Origin: Microcystis aeruginosa FD4
GTDB lineage: Bacteria > Cyanobacteriota > Cyanobacteriia > Cyanobacteriales > Microcystaceae
Direction of reading: 5' to 3'
Length of the DNA: 64,000 nt
Assembly: GCF_009792235.1 (NCBI RefSeq)
Contig: NZ_CP046973.1
Coordinates: forward strand, 3,658,001 to 3,722,000
Below, one piece after another: positions 1 to 8,785 of the stretch. A model generated the notes under the pieces. The model worked only from the letters and a program-made list of their open reading frames with translations, did not search any database and was not told the DNA's origin. Position numbers and translations under genes: made by a program. The stretch's first letter is position 1; the number at the start of each line of letters is the position of its first letter.

Positions 1-248
1 CAACCTCCAGCGCGACCGAGCCAATAGCCAAAATTATCGCCTAAAACTGCTCCTGTAATTGCGCTGACTAAAACTAACCAATAGTTCAAATCACCGCTAC
101 CGGCAAGGAAGCCGCCGACAATGGTGATGGTTTCTCCTGGGATGGGAATCCCCGTATTTTCGAGGGTGATGCCGATAAATACTGCCCAGTATCCGTATTG
201 GTGGGCGATTTCTTCAATATTTTCTAGGGATAATAGCTCTAGGGACAT
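1..248 (-). CDS. DedA/SNARE-associated family membrane protein (partial, N-terminal 82 residues)
   Basis: The reverse strand reads from an ATG at 248 off the left edge of the window. The visible part contains ITLENTGIPIPGET and a following VGGFLAGSG segment, the conserved N-terminal pattern of DedA (SNARE-associated, VTT domain) proteins. These are integral membrane proteins linked to lipid flipping and membrane homeostasis. A membrane-embedded segment (YWLVLVSAITGAVLGD) follows, then FGYWLGR. The C-terminal half lies outside the window, so length and substrate cannot be judged. Family call is solid; specific function is unknown. Confidence 0.8.
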   Translation of the reverse strand, partial: MSLELLSLENIEEIAHQYGYWAVFIGITLENTGIPIPGETITIVGGFLAGSGDLNYWLVLVSAITGAVLGDNFGYWLGRAGG

Positions 249-317
249 GGAGCGCTTTCTTAACAAAGGTTTACGAATATTCTAAGATATTTTTACAATA
301 TTTAACCGTGGCTGAAC

Positions 318-857
318 ATGACTTTTCCCAGTATTGATTTATTAGCAATTCGTCAGGGTGAGATAAAAGATTTAGCGGGCATGAATTTGGCAGGGGCTGA
401 TTTAGCGGGTGCAGACCTAGCCGGGGCGAATTTACGGGCAAATTTACGCGGTGCTGACCTTACTGGGGCAAATTTAAGAGGAGCAGATTTTCGTAATGCC
501 GATTTACGCGGGGCAATTCTCCTCGATGCGATCGTCACTGAGGCAAGTTTGGCCGGTGCTTTTTTGGCTGGGGCCGTTTTTAATCATCTAGATTTGTCCG
601 GGGCGGATTTTCGCGGTGTCGATGGCCGGGGAGTGAGTTTTGTCGGGGCGATTTTAACCCAAGCCGATTTTACTAGCGCTAATCTGTCCGGGGCAGATCT
701 GTCGGCTACCGATTTAGAGGAAGCAATTTTTTTCGGGGCGATTTTACGGGGAACAAATTTTACTGATGCCAATCTTCTTTGTGCTAGTTTAGCCTCGGCA
801 GTAACCACGGGGGCAATTTTCGATCGAGCTTGTTTAGAAGGGACAGGATTAACCTAA
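318..857 (+). CDS. Pentapeptide-repeat protein
   Basis: A 179-residue protein made almost wholly of A(D/N)LXX pentapeptides (for example LAGADLAGADLAGANL). This predicts a right-handed quadrilateral beta-helix along nearly its full length. There is no signal peptide or membrane segment, so it is probably cytosolic. Such proteins are very abundant in cyanobacteria, and most have no assigned function; some mimic DNA or act in regulation. It stands alone between the DedA gene on the opposite strand and a 500-base gap. The ORFs on the opposite strand inside it are repeat-induced shadows. Confidence 0.85.
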   Translation: MTFPSIDLLAIRQGEIKDLAGMNLAGADLAGADLAGANLRANLRGADLTGANLRGADFRNADLRGAILLDAIVTEASLAGAFLAGAVFNHLDLSGADFRGVDGRGVSFVGAILTQADFTSANLSGADLSATDLEEAIFFGAILRGTNFTDANLLCASLASAVTTGAIFDRACLEGTGLT

Positions 858-872
858 ATGGCTGATAGATAA

Positions 873-1050
873 GACCTCTTGTAAAAATCAAAAATTGTTG
901 TTAGGGTTAGGAGTCAGTAGCCAGTAGTCAGTAGTCAGGAGAATTAAGAATGAATAATAATCAGTTAAATGGTCTATTTATAGACTTTATGCCATTTAAT
1001 CCTTATTTTTGCCGTTTTTGAACTCTGAAGAATTAATTATGCAAGAGGTT
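873..1050. mobile_element. Possible miniature inverted-repeat element in the 858-1376 gap
   Basis: The gap between the pentapeptide gene and the binding protein holds GACCTCTTGTAAAAAT at its left and, in inverted orientation, AACCTCTTGCATAATT ending near 1050. That is an imperfect terminal inverted repeat around 180 bases with no coding potential. Inside lies a short degenerate repeat of the cagtagt type (about 908-940). No target-site duplication is clear. From about 1055 to 1376 I see nothing but AT-rich sequence. Confidence 0.35.
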
Positions 1051-1376
1051 TATCAAAGAAGATGAGTTTCTCATTCGTTGCTAGAACCTGATCTAGATTG
1101 AAAAATCTTGACCATTTCCCTGTTTATCGGCCTCCATAGCTCCAGCTATTCTGAACCATTTAACCCCTTTGCTGCCCTGGGTTTTCTTCTTGGCCAAATT
1201 GATCAAGTTTTTGCCATCCTCCACCAGAAAATTTAATTTAATTGTCCCGCAGCTATTGAATAATTTTCCCCGACCAATTAAGCAATCAACCTATTTTCTT
1301 AAGAGAACCTAGTAGAAAAGATTATGCACAAAAATGATAGGATTGATCGATACCTAACTGCCGTTAATCGCCATCG

Positions 1377-2993
1377 ATGAGACCTTTACGCCAACTTTAC
1401 CGCTATTTAAGTTTATTTTGCCTCTGTCTTCTTCTGACTGTGGGCTGTCAGTCCACTAATTCCAATTTACCCCGGGGGGATAGCGATCGCCTGATGATTG
1501 GGACCACCCTAAAACCACGCTCGCTCGATCCTGCCGATAGTTATGAGTTAGCAGGACTTTTTATTATTTATAATCTCGGTGAAACTCTCTACACCTACGC
1601 AGAAGGAACCACTAATTTAAAGCCCCTCCTGGCCACGGAATTGCCGCAAATTAGCCCCGATGGTTTGACTTATACTATCCCAGTACGTCGAGGAGTTATC
1701 TTTCATGATGGCACGGTTTTTAACGCAGAGGCGATGAAGTTTTCCCTAGAAAGATTTATCAAAAATGGTGGCGAACCTTCCTTTCTGCTCCGGGATACAA
1801 TTGATAAAATCACCGCCAGCAAAGAAGACGAAATTACTATTAAATTAACCAGACCTTTTGCCGCTTTTCCTGCTCTTTTAGCTTACCCCGGAGCCTGTGC
1901 AGTTTCACCCAAATTTTATCAAATTGGCGAAGGTAAATTTAAACCCGAAGAATTTATCGGCACAGGACATTATCGCTTAAAGGCAGTTACTAGCGATTCT
2001 TTTAGTTTAGAAGCCTTTGATCGCTATTGGGGAGAACCAGCCAAAAATAAAGGAGTTAATGTGCAAATTTATCTCTCGAATCCTGCCAATTTATTCAACG
2101 GTTTTCAGACGGGAGCGGTGGATATTGCTTATCAATCTTTACTGCCTCCTCAAGTGAGAAAATTACGCACAGAAGCAGCCCAGGGAAAATGGCAAGCGCT
2201 CGAATCTTCTGGGGCAGCAATTAACTTTATGAGCATAAATCTCAAAAGTGAACCCACCGATAATATTTTATTGCGACAAGCCATTGCTTCTCTAGTCGAT
2301 CGAGATTTACTTAATGATCGCATTTTACAGGGTCAAGGCATCCCTCTTTTTAGTCTCATTCCTACTACTTTTTCCGAGTCACAACCGGTGTTTAAAGAGC
2401 GCTATGGCAACCATAATATAGAGCAAGCCAAACAATTACTAAAAACTGCTGGTTATAGTCAAGAAAAACCCGCAATTGTAGAAGTTTGGCACTCCTCGGG
2501 ATCGATCACTTCTAGCACTGTGGCGGCAGTGATGAAAGCCCTATCAAAACGGGATTTAGATAATATGATTCAATTTGAACCCAATAGTATCCTAGGAGCG
2601 GCATTTTTCCGTAATATTAGCCAGGGACTTTATACCACTGCTCTATCTAATTGGTATCCCGATTTTTTGGATGCAGATAACTATATTTATCCCTTTTTAG
2701 ATTGTGCTAAAGGTTCCCCAGAAACTGGCTGTGAAGAAGGAGGAGCCCAAAGTCAAGGCTCATTTTTTTACAGTCAAGAAATGAATCAATTAATCGACCA
2801 ATCCCGTCGGGAAAGTAACCCAGCCAAAAGAAAGCAAATTTTTGGTAAAATTCAAGAAATTCTCGCCGATGAAGTTCCCTATATTCCCCTTTGGCAAACC
2901 AAGGAATACGCTTTTGCTCGCAATGGCATCACGGGAGTTATCATCAATCCCAGTCAAACTTTTCCCTTCTGGACAATTGCCAAAAAATCCTGA
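1377..2993 (+). CDS. ABC transporter substrate-binding lipoprotein, peptide/nickel (DppA/OppA) type
   Basis: The 538-residue protein starts with a lipoprotein signal (hydrophobic stretch then LTVGC, Cys about residue 24), so it should be anchored on the periplasmic side of the inner membrane. The body has the solute-binding family 5 pattern: early GTTLKPRSLDPADS, FHDGTVFNAEAMKFSLER, RQAIASLVDR, and a C-terminal YIPLWQTKEYAF. Family 5 proteins bind oligopeptides, dipeptides, nickel or sugars; the ligand cannot be read here. No permease genes lie nearby. The double ATPase at 9785-11659 is a plausible partner, but that is inference. Confidence 0.88.
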   Translation: MRPLRQLYRYLSLFCLCLLLTVGCQSTNSNLPRGDSDRLMIGTTLKPRSLDPADSYELAGLFIIYNLGETLYTYAEGTTNLKPLLATELPQISPDGLTYTIPVRRGVIFHDGTVFNAEAMKFSLERFIKNGGEPSFLLRDTIDKITASKEDEITIKLTRPFAAFPALLAYPGACAVSPKFYQIGEGKFKPEEFIGTGHYRLKAVTSDSFSLEAFDRYWGEPAKNKGVNVQIYLSNPANLFNGFQTGAVDIAYQSLLPPQVRKLRTEAAQGKWQALESSGAAINFMSINLKSEPTDNILLRQAIASLVDRDLLNDRILQGQGIPLFSLIPTTFSESQPVFKERYGNHNIEQAKQLLKTAGYSQEKPAIVEVWHSSGSITSSTVAAVMKALSKRDLDNMIQFEPNSILGAAFFRNISQGLYTTALSNWYPDFLDADNYIYPFLDCAKGSPETGCEEGGAQSQGSFFYSQEMNQLIDQSRRESNPAKRKQIFGKIQEILADEVPYIPLWQTKEYAFARNGITGVIINPSQTFPFWTIAKKS

Positions 2994-3080
2994 TAATTAA
3001 TTATTAGGAGTCAGGAGATAGGGTGGTCACTGCGTGCGCGTTGCGGAGGGTTTTGGGGTGATAGGGTGATGAGACAGCTT

Positions 3081-3168
3081 CCCCACTTCCCCACTTCCCC
3101 ACTTCCCCACTTCCCCACTTCCCCACTTCCCCACTTCCCCACTTCCCCACTTCCCCACTTCCCCACTT
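3081..3168. repeat. Tandem array of octamer CCCCACTT, 11 units
   Basis: Eleven exact head-to-tail copies of CCCCACTT (AAGTGGGG on the other strand) fill the space between the binding-protein gene and the next gene, ending about 25 bases before its ATG. The G-rich strand could form G-quadruplexes. The same octamer recurs at 15151-15198 and, in reverse orientation and degenerate, near 26220. Confidence 0.95.
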
Positions 3169-3192
3169 CCCTTCCTCATTCTCCATTTTCCT

Positions 3193-3975
3193 ATGAAACT
3201 AACAGCAATGTCCTTTAATATTCGCTACGATAAACCCGATCCCGATGAGCGTAATTGGCGAGTAAGAAGGGAAGCAGTAGCGGCTTTAATTGCTCACTAT
3301 TCTCCTGATATAATTGGCACTCAGGAAGCTCGCGCTAATCAACTATTGGATCTACACCGTTTATTGCCAGAATACCAAAGTTTAGGTAGCGATCGCAGCG
3401 GGACAGGATTAGATGAACATTGTGGGATTTTATATCAACCAAGTCGGTTAAAATGTTTGGAAATTTACGAATTTTGGCTATCAGAAACTCCCGATATTAT
3501 TGGCAGTATCACTGAAGCTTGGGGTAATCCTTATCCCCGCATGGTAACGGGGGCTAAATTTCGGACTCTTGAGGGGCAAACTTTGCAGTTTTATAACACC
3601 CATCTCGATTACTATAGCGACAAAGCTAAGGACTTAGGGGCTACGGGCATACAAGAGCATTTTTGTCAACTAGATTTAACAAAAGATTACCTATTTTTAA
3701 CGGGTGATTTTAATGTTAATTCTCAGCAATTACCCCGTCAGATTTTAACTCAACCTCTCCAGTCAGAAATTAAATTAAAGGACGCTTTAGCAGATTTGGA
3801 ATTAGCCGAACAAATGAGCTTTAATAATTACACTGATAACCCTTATTTAGCCATCGATACAATTTATTATGATAGCCGTTTGCAGTTAGATTGGGCAAAA
3901 GTCGATCGTTCTCGTTGGTTGAATCTTATTCCTTCCGATCATTATCCCGTAATTGCTGCTTTTACCTTGCCCTAA
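3193..3975 (+). CDS. Endonuclease/exonuclease/phosphatase (EEP) family protein
   Basis: A 260-residue protein with the EEP fold landmarks: N-terminal MSFNIRYD, IIGTQEA (metal-binding Glu), TGDFNVN (Asp/Asn catalytic pair) and a C-terminal SDHYPV (catalytic Asp-His). The domain fills the whole protein. Members are Mg-dependent phosphodiesterases or phosphatases acting on nucleic acids, inositol phosphates or lipids; substrate unknown here. There is no signal peptide. The octamer array ends just upstream of its start, leaving little space for a promoter, so read-through from upstream or a promoter inside the repeats is possible. Confidence 0.88.
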   Translation: MKLTAMSFNIRYDKPDPDERNWRVRREAVAALIAHYSPDIIGTQEARANQLLDLHRLLPEYQSLGSDRSGTGLDEHCGILYQPSRLKCLEIYEFWLSETPDIIGSITEAWGNPYPRMVTGAKFRTLEGQTLQFYNTHLDYYSDKAKDLGATGIQEHFCQLDLTKDYLFLTGDFNVNSQQLPRQILTQPLQSEIKLKDALADLELAEQMSFNNYTDNPYLAIDTIYYDSRLQLDWAKVDRSRWLNLIPSDHYPVIAAFTLP

Positions 3976-4245
3976 AAATAGATTATTTTTGTATTTAGCA
4001 AATATATAGAGGCTGAAAGCTTCAGCAGGCTCTGGTGATTCGATGGTTAAATTTGTTAAGTTTTTTAAACGGCAAAAAAATTAACAATAAGCGCAGGCCT
4101 GGCCAGATATAGATCTCTCTCAATGGCGAAACCAATAATAATCATTCCCAAAAACTTAAGATTTATTTACGTTTTTAAAGGGCAGTAATTAACGCATTTG
4201 TGTTATAAAAATAACAATAACAATTTCTTGACCGAGGAAAAATTT

Positions 4246-4482
4246 ATGAGCATCGAAGACAAAATGAAGGCTGCTGCCAAAAATGTCGAGGGGAAAGTAC
4301 AATCGGCTGCTGGAGAATTAACTGGCGACGAGAAAATGAAAGCAGAAGGAGAATTAAAGCAGGTACAAGCAGCGGCAATGAACGTGGCAGCTGATGTCAA
4401 AGATAAGGCAGAAAATTTGTTGGAGGACATGAAAAACGCCGCCCAGGACGCAATCGAAAACATCAAAGACAAAATTAACTGA
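4246..4482 (+). CDS. CsbD family small stress-response protein
   Basis: The 78-residue product MSIEDKMKAAAKNVEGKVQ... is a hydrophilic, Lys/Ala/Glu-rich helical protein with the CsbD core AGELTGDEKMKAEG. I chose the ATG at 4246 because GAGG lies eight bases upstream and the family normally starts with this sequence; an in-frame start at 4198 would add an unrelated tail. CsbD proteins are induced by general stress in many bacteria; their molecular role is not established. The next gene, another stress-type small protein, starts 14 bases downstream, so the two are probably co-transcribed. Confidence 0.9.
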   Translation: MSIEDKMKAAAKNVEGKVQSAAGELTGDEKMKAEGELKQVQAAAMNVAADVKDKAENLLEDMKNAAQDAIENIKDKIN

Positions 4483-4496
4483 ACGGGATTAAAATC

Positions 4497-4772
4497 ATGA
4501 TTAATGTCATTTCTTGGATAATTTTGGGCTTTATTGCTGGTGCGATCGCAAAAGCTATTTATCCCGGGCGACAGGGGGGTGGTATTTTGGCCACGACTTT
4601 GCTAGGAATTATCGGGGCTTTTGTGGGGGGAACTCTGTTAAATTTGATTCAAACTGGCAGTTTTGCCCTAGCGGGTTCTACCTTAAGCATACCGGGCATT
4701 TTTGTCGCTATTATCGGTGCGATCGTGTTTATTTTCCTCTGGGGATTAGTCACGACTTCCCGTCCTGACTAA
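4497..4772 (+). CDS. GlsB/YeaQ/YmgE-type small membrane protein (transglycosylase-associated family)
   Basis: A 91-residue membrane protein with three hydrophobic segments separated by glycine-rich turns. It carries the family pattern GFIAGAIAKAIYPG, GGILATTLLGIIGAFVGG and a C-terminal IVFIFLWG. This family is called transglycosylase-associated or stress-response membrane protein; no enzymatic activity is known. It follows the CsbD gene closely, which fits a two-gene stress operon. It is convergent with pyrR, only 16 bases away. Confidence 0.88.
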   Translation: MINVISWIILGFIAGAIAKAIYPGRQGGGILATTLLGIIGAFVGGTLLNLIQTGSFALAGSTLSIPGIFVAIIGAIVFIFLWGLVTTSRPD

Positions 4773-4788
4773 TAGTCTTAACTCCTGT

Positions 4789-5322
4789 TTATTTGATTAA
4801 TTCCACCCCATCTTTGCCGTCAATCTCTTGTAGATAAACTTTTACCTGTTCCTCGGCTGCGGTGGGTAGTTTTTTGCCTATAAAATCCGGGTGAATTGGT
4901 AATTCCCGATGACCACGATCAACTAACACTAATAAGCGGATTTTTTGCGGTCTGCCATACTCAATAATAGCATTGAAAGCGGCGCGGATCGTGCGACCTT
5001 TGTAGATAACATCATCAACTAAAATCACGGTTTTTCCCGTGACATCTAGGGGCATTTTGGTTTTAGCAGGAGTGCGGGTTTTAATGCGATCAAGATCGTC
5101 GCGATAGAAGGTAATATCGATCGCTCCCACGGGAACTTTTACCCCTTCTAAGCTCTCAATTTGACTAGCAATTAAATTAGCTAAAGGCACTCCTCGCGTG
5201 TAGATACCGATCAAAATCAAGTTATTTAAATCGCCACTTTTTTCGATAACTTCGGAAGCTAAACGGGTAATAGTGCGACGAATTTCGTCAGCCGAGAGAA
5301 TTTCAATTAACTGTGAGGTCAT
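4789..5322 (-). CDS. pyrR: PyrR bifunctional pyrimidine regulator / uracil phosphoribosyltransferase
   Basis: The 177-residue protein has the type I phosphoribosyltransferase PRPP loop VILVDDVIYKGRT and the PyrR signature VLVDRGHRELPI near the C-terminus, with IGIYTRGVPLA early on. In Gram-positives PyrR binds pyr mRNA leaders and also makes UMP from uracil and PRPP; in cyanobacteria the regulatory role is less clear. I chose the ATG at 5322 (MTSQLIEILS...), preceded by TGGAAAATT, over an upstream TTG because family members begin here. No pyr operon lies next to it. Confidence 0.92.
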   Translation of the reverse strand: MTSQLIEILSADEIRRTITRLASEVIEKSGDLNNLILIGIYTRGVPLANLIASQIESLEGVKVPVGAIDITFYRDDLDRIKTRTPAKTKMPLDVTGKTVILVDDVIYKGRTIRAAFNAIIEYGRPQKIRLLVLVDRGHRELPIHPDFIGKKLPTAAEEQVKVYLQEIDGKDGVELIK

Positions 5323-5443
5323 AATTTTCCAAGACAAGAGGGGATAGGGGATAGGGAAATTTTTACTTCAATTTTCCTTTAAAACCATCTCTATCATTAA
5401 AGAATATAATTGTTTTCATCTACTTATTTTACCTCGATCGCTC

Positions 5444-6829
5444 ATGAGTGATGAATTATTGCCAAAATCTGCCCTAGAATTAGCCCAACTGATTCGCACT
5501 AAACAAATCTCACCCCTAGAATTAACCCATTTATACCTCGACAGAATTGAAAAATTTGACAGTCAAATTGGTAGTTTTGTCCATGTCGCCCGGGAAAGCG
5601 CCCTAGCAACCGCCAGCATCCAAACGGAACAATTAAGTCAAATCACCGATACTGCCGAATTACCGCCTTTTTTTGGAGTTCCTACCGCCATTAAAGACTT
5701 AAATGCCGTCGCTGGAATGCCGGTTAGTTACGGAGTCGCCGCCTTACAGGGAAATATCGCCCAATACGACGAAGGAATCGTCACCAGAATGAAAATGGCG
5801 GGTTTTATCCTTCTGGGCAAAACTGCCACTTCCCAGTTAGGTTCCTTTCCCTACACCGAAAATCGGGGTTTTTTGCCGACTCGTAACCCCTTCAACCGCG
5901 ATTATACCGCAGGAGGTTCCAGTGGCGGCGCGGCGGCGGCGGTAGCGGCGGGTTTCTGCCCGATTGCCCAGGGTTCCGATGGTGGCGGTTCCATTCGTAC
6001 TCCGGCGGGTTGTTGCGGTTTGGTGGGGATAAAACCCAGTCGCGGGCGCGTTTCCTATGCCCCGGTGGGGGAATTTCAAAGTGGTATCGCCACTAACGGC
6101 ACTCTTTCTAAGACGGTGGCAGATGGGGCCGCACTGCTTACCGTGATTTCGGGCTATACGACGGGCGATCCCTACTGGCTACCCGATCCCGCCTTTTCTT
6201 TCCTAGAAGCCACCAAAAGAGCCGTAAAACCCCTGAGAATCGCTTTTTCCACTTCCATATCCCCCTTCGGCGAAGCGGCTTCCGTCTATAAAGATGCTGT
6301 GATCGAGACGGCTAAAAATTTAGAGGACATGGGGCATCATTTAACGGAGTATTCCCCCGATTTACAGGCTTTAATCACTCCTTTTCGTCGAATTTGGCAA
6401 GCGGGGACGGCGGCGACGGGAATTCCCAAGGAGTTATTAAGTCCCCTTAACCAGTGGTTGTTAGAGAATTCTGGCAGCGCAGGGGAGTACCTGCAAGCGG
6501 TGCAGCAGATGCACATTATTTCGCGGCAAATTGTGGCGATATTTGATAATTTTGATGTCTTACTTTTGCCCATTTTCCTACATCAACCCCCCAGAATTGG
6601 TGAGTGGGAAAATTTACCACCGGAAGAAGCGGTTGATCGGATGATTGCTTGGATTGCCCCTTCTCCCATTGCTAATGCGAGTGGCCTACCCGCGATTGCT
6701 TTACCAACGGGAGTGGATAGTCAAGGTTTACCTGTGGCAATTCAGTTAGTGGGTAAACCTGCTGATGAAATCACTTTATTGGGATTAGCAACGCAGCTGG
6801 AAACTCAGATTTTTTCGCCTCTATTTTGA
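5444..6829 (+). CDS. Amidase signature family protein
   Basis: At 461 residues this is a complete amidase-signature enzyme. The Ser-cisSer-Lys triad is visible: Lys in AIKDLN (about residue 85) and the Gly/Ser-rich GGSSGGAAAAV followed by GSDGGGSIRTPA (about 160-190). The family hydrolyses or transfers amides and includes GatA of the Glu-tRNA amidotransferase, but no gatB or gatC is adjacent and the C-terminal part is shorter than typical GatA. I therefore call it only an amidase. Its end overlaps the convergent cbiO stop by nine bases. Confidence 0.87.
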   Translation: MSDELLPKSALELAQLIRTKQISPLELTHLYLDRIEKFDSQIGSFVHVARESALATASIQTEQLSQITDTAELPPFFGVPTAIKDLNAVAGMPVSYGVAALQGNIAQYDEGIVTRMKMAGFILLGKTATSQLGSFPYTENRGFLPTRNPFNRDYTAGGSSGGAAAAVAAGFCPIAQGSDGGGSIRTPAGCCGLVGIKPSRGRVSYAPVGEFQSGIATNGTLSKTVADGAALLTVISGYTTGDPYWLPDPAFSFLEATKRAVKPLRIAFSTSISPFGEAASVYKDAVIETAKNLEDMGHHLTEYSPDLQALITPFRRIWQAGTAATGIPKELLSPLNQWLLENSGSAGEYLQAVQQMHIISRQIVAIFDNFDVLLLPIFLHQPPRIGEWENLPPEEAVDRMIAWIAPSPIANASGLPAIALPTGVDSQGLPVAIQLVGKPADEITLLGLATQLETQIFSPLF

Positions 6830-7657
6830 CAGTAAATATTCTTGCCATTGTTCAAATATTTTCTGGCTCATGTTACCTGTTTGTGTCGCTAAAATTCCTA
6901 GCTTTTCCACAAGTGTTAGAATGATGGGCAATCCTAGTTGTAACTTTTCTATAGTTTTTCTTTGAGCGAAAACTTCTCTGGGAGTTCCTTCAATAATTAA
7001 TTGTCCGTCATCAATGACAAAAATCCAATCAGCCCAGTGATAGACAAAATCTAAATCATGACTTGCTAGGATAATTGTTGTGCCGAGTTGATGAATTTGT
7101 TCGAGATATTCTCGTAATTTTTGACTATGACGCGCATCTAGATAAGCCGTGGGTTCATCTAATAAAAGCAAGGTGGGATTCATCACCATTACATCAGCAA
7201 TTGAAACTTGTTTTTTTTGTCCCAAACTAAGATGATGCACTGGTTCATAAGCTAGGGGAGTTAAAGCAAATTTGTCTAGGGTTGCCCACACACGGTCGAT
7301 AATTTCCGAGGTAGGTAAGTCTAAATTATTTAAACCATAGGAAATATCTTCTTCCACAGTGGCTGCGACTAACTGATGCTCAGGATTTTGAAAAACTAAG
7401 CCAATTTGCTGATGTAAATTTCCCAAAAAAGAGCGGTTATATTGAAAGGGTTTTCCTTGCCAATAAATTATACCTTGCTGGGGTTGATATAAACCACTAG
7501 CTAAAAGAAATAAGGTAGTTTTTCCACAACCGTTCTGTCCGATTAAAGCATACTTTTTTCCCACGGAAATTGTAAGATCAAAATTTTTAATAGCTCGACT
7601 GGAAAGACAAGGATAACTATAGGAAACATTTTGAAATTCCAATAAATTTTGAGTCAT
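6821..7657 (-). CDS. cbiO: Cobalt ECF/ABC transporter ATP-binding protein CbiO
   Basis: The 278-residue ATPase has Walker A GQNGCGKTT, Q-loop FQNPEHQL, signature LSLGQKKQV, Walker B LLLLDEP and switch His in LASHDLDF. It is the last gene of cbiM-cbiN-cbiQ-cbiO, starting one base after the cbiQ stop, and powers uptake of Co2+ through CbiQ and CbiM. The cobalamin riboswitch at the head of the operon supports cobalt rather than nickel as the substrate. Confidence 0.92.
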   Translation of the reverse strand: MTQNLLEFQNVSYSYPCLSSRAIKNFDLTISVGKKYALIGQNGCGKTTLFLLASGLYQPQQGIIYWQGKPFQYNRSFLGNLHQQIGLVFQNPEHQLVAATVEEDISYGLNNLDLPTSEIIDRVWATLDKFALTPLAYEPVHHLSLGQKKQVSIADVMVMNPTLLLLDEPTAYLDARHSQKLREYLEQIHQLGTTIILASHDLDFVYHWADWIFVIDDGQLIIEGTPREVFAQRKTIEKLQLGLPIILTLVEKLGILATQTGNMSQKIFEQWQEYLLSK

Positions 7658-7658
7658 T

Positions 7659-8456
7659 TTAGTTGATAACTAAGTTAAGAATAATCAATAAACTGCAACC
7701 GAATAAAGCTTCAAATATGTATCTTCTTTGAGATTGATAAGAACGGGAACTAGACATTTTAAAACTTTCTTGAAATCCTCGCGCTTCTAAACTGATAGAA
7801 ATCTGACGATAATTATTAAGAGTTCGCTGGAATAACTGCCCTCCCAAAATACCAATACTTTTCATTCCTCTTGACCAACTTTGATAACCACAACGGGAAT
7901 TTTGTGCTGTCCAAATTTCTTGAGCAACTTCTAGTAAGCTAAAAATAAAACGGTACATCAATAATAATAAATCTGTCAATAAAATCGGACATCGCCATTG
8001 TCTGAAAACTTGTAAGATTTCAATAAAGGGAGTGGTTAAAATTAGAAAATATAGACAATTTGTCATCGCCCAAATTCTGGGGAATAAAAACCCAACTTGC
8101 TCCATACCTGTTTGGCTAATATAGAGATACAAATAACCTAAAGAAAATCCCAGACCTTGCCAAATATCCTGCTGAATTATTGATTTTTTATCCCACGGTA
8201 CACCATTAATAATAAAAGCAGGTAAACTAATTAAAGAAAACCCCAAAGGTAAAGATAACAAGCGCAGATAAGTCCTTTGGGGAATCCCCGCATAGATAGT
8301 AATTGCTATAGTCAACCAAAAACCGACGAGTAACTGCACAGGCCAAGAGGAAATTAGCGAGATAATTAATAGAACTATCGTCAACAATAGCTTATGATTT
8401 GGAGGCAACCAACGCAGACGATTTTTGTAAGCAAGACTATCAATTAGATGGCTCAT
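7659..8456 (-). CDS. cbiQ: Cobalt ECF transporter transmembrane subunit CbiQ (EcfT)
   Basis: A 265-residue membrane protein with five or so hydrophobic helices and the EcfT coupling motif: SLEARGF in the C-terminal part is the Ala-Arg-Gly box that contacts the ATPase. A second related box (AQNSRCGY) is less canonical. It sits between cbiN (five bases upstream) and cbiO (one base downstream), as in standard cobalt operons, and joins the CbiMN substrate unit to CbiO. Confidence 0.9.
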   Translation of the reverse strand: MSHLIDSLAYKNRLRWLPPNHKLLLTIVLLIISLISSWPVQLLVGFWLTIAITIYAGIPQRTYLRLLSLPLGFSLISLPAFIINGVPWDKKSIIQQDIWQGLGFSLGYLYLYISQTGMEQVGFLFPRIWAMTNCLYFLILTTPFIEILQVFRQWRCPILLTDLLLLMYRFIFSLLEVAQEIWTAQNSRCGYQSWSRGMKSIGILGGQLFQRTLNNYRQISISLEARGFQESFKMSSSRSYQSQRRYIFEALFGCSLLIILNLVIN

Positions 8457-8461
8457 TTCTA

Positions 8462-8776
8462 CTAATTGCTATTCTCCTCTGTGGAGGCAGATTGTTCTTT
8501 TTCAGTCCTTCCTTTATATAGTCCGATAACAAAACCAATCACCCCCGCCCCCAAGGCGGCTTGGGATGCAAAAAGTAAACTTTCTACCTCACCACTAGGC
8601 GGTTCAAAGAAAGGTCGAAACCATGATTTATACTCAGGATTAAGTGTAGTGATTGCGGTTTCTGCTTGGTCATCAGCCCCACTAAATTCGCCCCGCACAA
8701 AAACTAAGGGCAAAACTGCTAAAAGAATTACAGCCATAGCCAAAAGCCAATTATTTCTTAGAGAATATCGGTTCAT
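8462..8776 (-). CDS. cbiN: Cobalt transporter accessory subunit CbiN
   Basis: The 104-residue protein has an N-terminal membrane helix (WLLAMAVILLAVLPLV), a short extracytoplasmic loop containing GADDQAE and a second helix (FASQAALGAGVIGFVIG). This two-helix topology is that of CbiN, which associates with CbiM to permit metal loading. It ends five bases before cbiQ and follows cbiM by nine bases. The charged C-terminal tail (TEKEQSASTEE) is cytoplasmic and not conserved. Confidence 0.9.
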   Translation of the reverse strand: MNRYSLRNNWLLAMAVILLAVLPLVFVRGEFSGADDQAETAITTLNPEYKSWFRPFFEPPSGEVESLLFASQAALGAGVIGFVIGLYKGRTEKEQSASTEENSN

Positions 8777-8785
8777 AATTCAGCC

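Noticed and set aside
3004..3186. Reverse-strand frame of repeated GKWGSGEV-type sequence
   Set aside because: It is a translation of the octamer array; the period of eight gives a repeated peptide by chance and there is no start context.
4203..4472. Reverse-strand frame across the CsbD gene
   Set aside because: Shadow frame: Ala/Ser/Phe-rich complement of a Lys/Ala/Glu-rich gene.
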